Shown here: in pieces, positions 15,170 to 17,026 of the stretch
How the letters are laid out: every line of letters starts with the position of its first letter
How positions within the stretch are numbered: the stretch's first letter is position 1
From: Candidatus Atribacteria bacterium
Lineage (GTDB): Bacteria; Atribacterota; JALVIU01
Assembly: GCA_027028665.1 (NCBI GenBank)
Contig: JALVIU010000385.1
Location: 2,501-19,526 of the forward strand
Direction: 5' to 3'
Length of the DNA stretch: 17,026 nucleotides
The notes under the pieces: generated by a model
Told to the model about the DNA's origin: nothing
Database searches by the model: none
The model's input: only the letters and a program-made list of their open reading frames with translations
Program-made: the position numbers and the translations under genes

Positions 15170-16366
15170 ATTCTTCTTAATAGGTTCCACTACAATTTCT
15201 GCTCTTACCTTATCTGCAGTCCATATATCCTTGGTAGTAATGACTTTCACCTTTACTTCCTGTTTTGAAGACTTAATCTTGTTTATAGCTTGATAAATAT
15301 TATATACTGAGATGATACCTACGGTTCCCCTCTCAGGATCAGGCACTATACCCTTTTCTACTGCCTCAGCATTTGCTCTCCTTAAAAGTATAAAAATTTT
15401 TGCTTCTATATCTTGTGGAGATTCAGAGGGTGAAAAGATATCTTCTACAATCACCTCTCCCTTTTTAAAAATTAGCCTATTCTCCTGTGCATAGATTTGG
15501 ACAGGAATAGGTTCTCCTTTCAGCACATTAAAAGGGGCAACAAGTCTCACTACAAAGTTCTTGCCTGGAGAAGCCACTATCTTATCCACTATTTTAGAGA
15601 ACTGAGTTTTACTTATAAAAAAGACTTTTCCTATTTTAGGATCCGGTTTTGCACCCTTTTTTATAGCAAGCTCTGATGCATAAGCTATAAAATTAAACAA
15701 CTGCTGCTCCACCTTTTCTCTTGTCTGTCCCCCTTCCACAATAGTTTGTGCAATTTGTTGACCCGAATAGTATATAACTTTTCCTTGCCTTACCATATCT
15801 ATTCCTCGTCTTAAGATCTTTACCGTACGATTCAACTCGTTTATCTCTGATTTTAATTTATTCTTTTGAGCAGTAAGAGAAGAAATCATATCCTTTAAAT
15901 TCTTCTCCTCATCTCTTAGTGTTTTTATGAGTGTAAAAGCTTCGGAAAGCTCATTTTCTATATTTTTTTTCGCTGCTTCAAGTTCCTTTAATCTTCGATT
16001 AGAAGCTTCAAGTTCTTGCTCTTTTTTTAGTATTTCTCTTTTTAAATTTCCTAACTTAAGTCGTGCCTCTTCAAGCTCCTGAGTTTTAGAATTTAGCTCT
16101 TCTGATAAAATATTTAGCTCCTTTTTAAGTTTCTCAAGACCAAAAAGTGCTGTCCTTGCATCTTGAGAAACCAGTGAAAGAATAGTTATACTTATAACGG
16201 AAATGGTAATGCCTGTAAATATAGTGATTATGATTGCCGTATATTTTGGGCGTAGCTTCAAAAGAGAAATTCTCTTTTTTCCTATTTTTCTACCCACATT
16301 ATCACCAATAAATGCAATAAAACCACTTACCAAAATGATAGTAAAAATCAATAAAAACTTATACAC
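15164..16366 (-). CDS. DUF3084 family membrane-anchored coiled-coil protein with duplicated C-terminal domain
   Basis: A 400-residue protein of unknown function that matches the DUF3084 layout. Two hydrophobic segments (about 2-24 and 43-66) flank a basic cytoplasmic loop (GRKIGKKRISLLKLRPK), so both ends probably face the periplasm (inference). A long coiled coil (about 72-192) follows. The rest is two related units of about 100 residues: unit 1 (about 195-302) with AIKKGAKPDPKIGKVFFIS and unit 2 (about 303-400) with AVEKGIVPDPERGTVGIIS. GTG start with AAGGAGAG in the 13-nt gap after the LptF/G-type gene, so the two probably form an operon, which hints at an envelope role. No catalytic motif is evident. 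Confidence 0.82.
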   Translation of the reverse strand: MYKFLLIFTIILVSGFIAFIGDNVGRKIGKKRISLLKLRPKYTAIIITIFTGITISVISITILSLVSQDARTALFGLEKLKKELNILSEELNSKTQELEEARLKLGNLKREILKKEQELEASNRRLKELEAAKKNIENELSEAFTLIKTLRDEEKNLKDMISSLTAQKNKLKSEINELNRTVKILRRGIDMVRQGKVIYYSGQQIAQTIVEGGQTREKVEQQLFNFIAYASELAIKKGAKPDPKIGKVFFISKTQFSKIVDKIVASPGKNFVVRLVAPFNVLKGEPIPVQIYAQENRLIFKKGEVIVEDIFSPSESPQDIEAKIFILLRRANAEAVEKGIVPDPERGTVGIISVYNIYQAINKIKSSKQEVKVKVITTKDIWTADKVRAEIVVEPIKKNT

Positions 16367-16379
16367 TATTTCTCTCCTT

Positions 16380-17026
16380 CTATAGATATTCTACTTTATA
16401 TAAGAAAAAAATTCCTATAGACAAAAAAAGAATAAGAGGTAAAAATCCCGCAATAAGAGGAGATATAATCATATTTTCTCCCATTGCTCCAAGGACAGAA
16501 AACATTACATAATAGAAAAAAACAATTAAAATAGTCAAACCAAAGCTCCAGGAACTTCCTCTAAATATAGGAAAAAACCCAATGCTCATACCTAAAATGG
16601 CAAATACTATACAAGAAAAAGGAAGAGATAATTTTTGATAAAATTTTACTTTTAGTACCTGTTTTGCTTTAAGGTCGCTACTTCTTCTGATAAGTTGATT
16701 TAGCTCCCTTAAGCTTATACTTGTAGATGATCGAGATAACTTATAAATCTTTTCAGGGGTTATATCAAAACCTATTTTATCTTGAGAAAATTTTAAAATC
16801 CTTACAAGTTCGCCATCTCTATCCAATTCATTTATCGCACCATCTTTAAATATCCAACTGCCATCTTTAAATATGGCACTCTTTGCTCTTATTATTCGTA
16901 CTATATCATCTCCATAAACCTCTTGTATTAGTATATCTTTCATAATCCCTTTTTTCAGGTCTATAAACTTTGCATACAATATTCGGTCTACATCTCCTAT
17001 ATGCACTTTCCCTATAAAATCCCTTT
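16380..17026 (-). CDS. LptF/LptG family LPS-export permease, C-terminal part (truncated by window edge)
   Basis: Transmembrane component of the LptB2FG ABC transporter that extracts lipopolysaccharide from the inner membrane. Only the C-terminal part (about 214 residues) is present; the frame stays open to the window edge, and the GTG at 17006-17004 is probably not the true start. Visible are part of the periplasmic jellyroll domain (about the first 95 residues, with repeated short beta strands such as GSWIFKDGAI), then three C-terminal membrane helices beginning at LPFSCIVFAILGMSIGF, with the family's FYYVMFSVLGAMGE in the middle helix. LptF and LptG cannot be told apart from this fragment. 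Its presence implies an outer membrane. The TAG stop is followed directly by the Shine-Dalgarno of the DUF3084 gene. Confidence 0.88.
   Translation of the reverse strand, partial: RDFIGKVHIGDVDRILYAKFIDLKKGIMKDILIQEVYGDDIVRIIRAKSAIFKDGSWIFKDGAINELDRDGELVRILKFSQDKIGFDITPEKIYKLSRSSTSISLRELNQLIRRSSDLKAKQVLKVKFYQKLSLPFSCIVFAILGMSIGFFPIFRGSSWSFGLTILIVFFYYVMFSVLGAMGENMIISPLIAGFLPLILFLSIGIFFLYKVEYL

Overview
The window is an AT-rich stretch of bacterial chromosome, densely packed with core genes; it shows no mobile element, CRISPR array, rRNA or tRNA. Proteins are rich in Lys, Glu and Ile, and AUA and AGA codons are common. The gene order pheS-pheT-cvpA-polX-mutS2 and a T-box riboswitch are Bacillota-like. 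At the right edge an LptF/LptG-type permease implies an outer membrane carrying lipopolysaccharide. Together these suggest a low-GC diderm bacterium, perhaps thermophilic and anaerobic (Dictyoglomota-like or a diderm Bacillota lineage). That placement is inference; the sequence alone does not fix the taxon.

Layout. Left block, plus strand: a promoter, then nagA (N-acetylglucosamine-6-phosphate deacetylase), which overlaps a class A penicillin-binding protein by 14 nt, pairing amino-sugar metabolism with peptidoglycan synthesis. This block converges, one base apart, on a long minus-strand block read from about 12835 down to 3483: infC-rpmI-rplT, a Phe T-box, pheS-pheT, cvpA, polX, mutS2. Within it infC/rpmI, pheT/cvpA, cvpA/polX and polX/mutS2 overlap, and the pheS stop codon runs into the pheT Shine-Dalgarno sequence, so this looks like one transcription unit with the T-box as an internal valve. 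Right block: from the infC promoter region a divergent promoter drives a transketolase and an FmdB-type zinc ribbon protein. These meet a minus-strand pair (LptF/G-type permease, then a DUF3084 membrane coiled-coil protein) at a shared bidirectional hairpin that contains both stop codons.

Most notable points: (1) the T-box before pheS has an ultrashort Stem I with a visible UUC (Phe) specifier, and its lower helix is built from the last codons of rplT, with the rplT stop codon in the specifier loop; (2) infC almost certainly starts at AUU, 51 nt upstream of the first conventional start codon, behind a strong Shine-Dalgarno sequence; (3) PolX has lost two of its three polymerase catalytic aspartates while its PHP nuclease site looks complete; (4) MutS2 has a diverged LDLR motif in its Smr domain; (5) the DUF3084 protein carries a tandem duplication of a domain of about 100 residues. 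I see no wholly new multi-gene system; the interest lies in regulation and in these unusual versions of housekeeping proteins.
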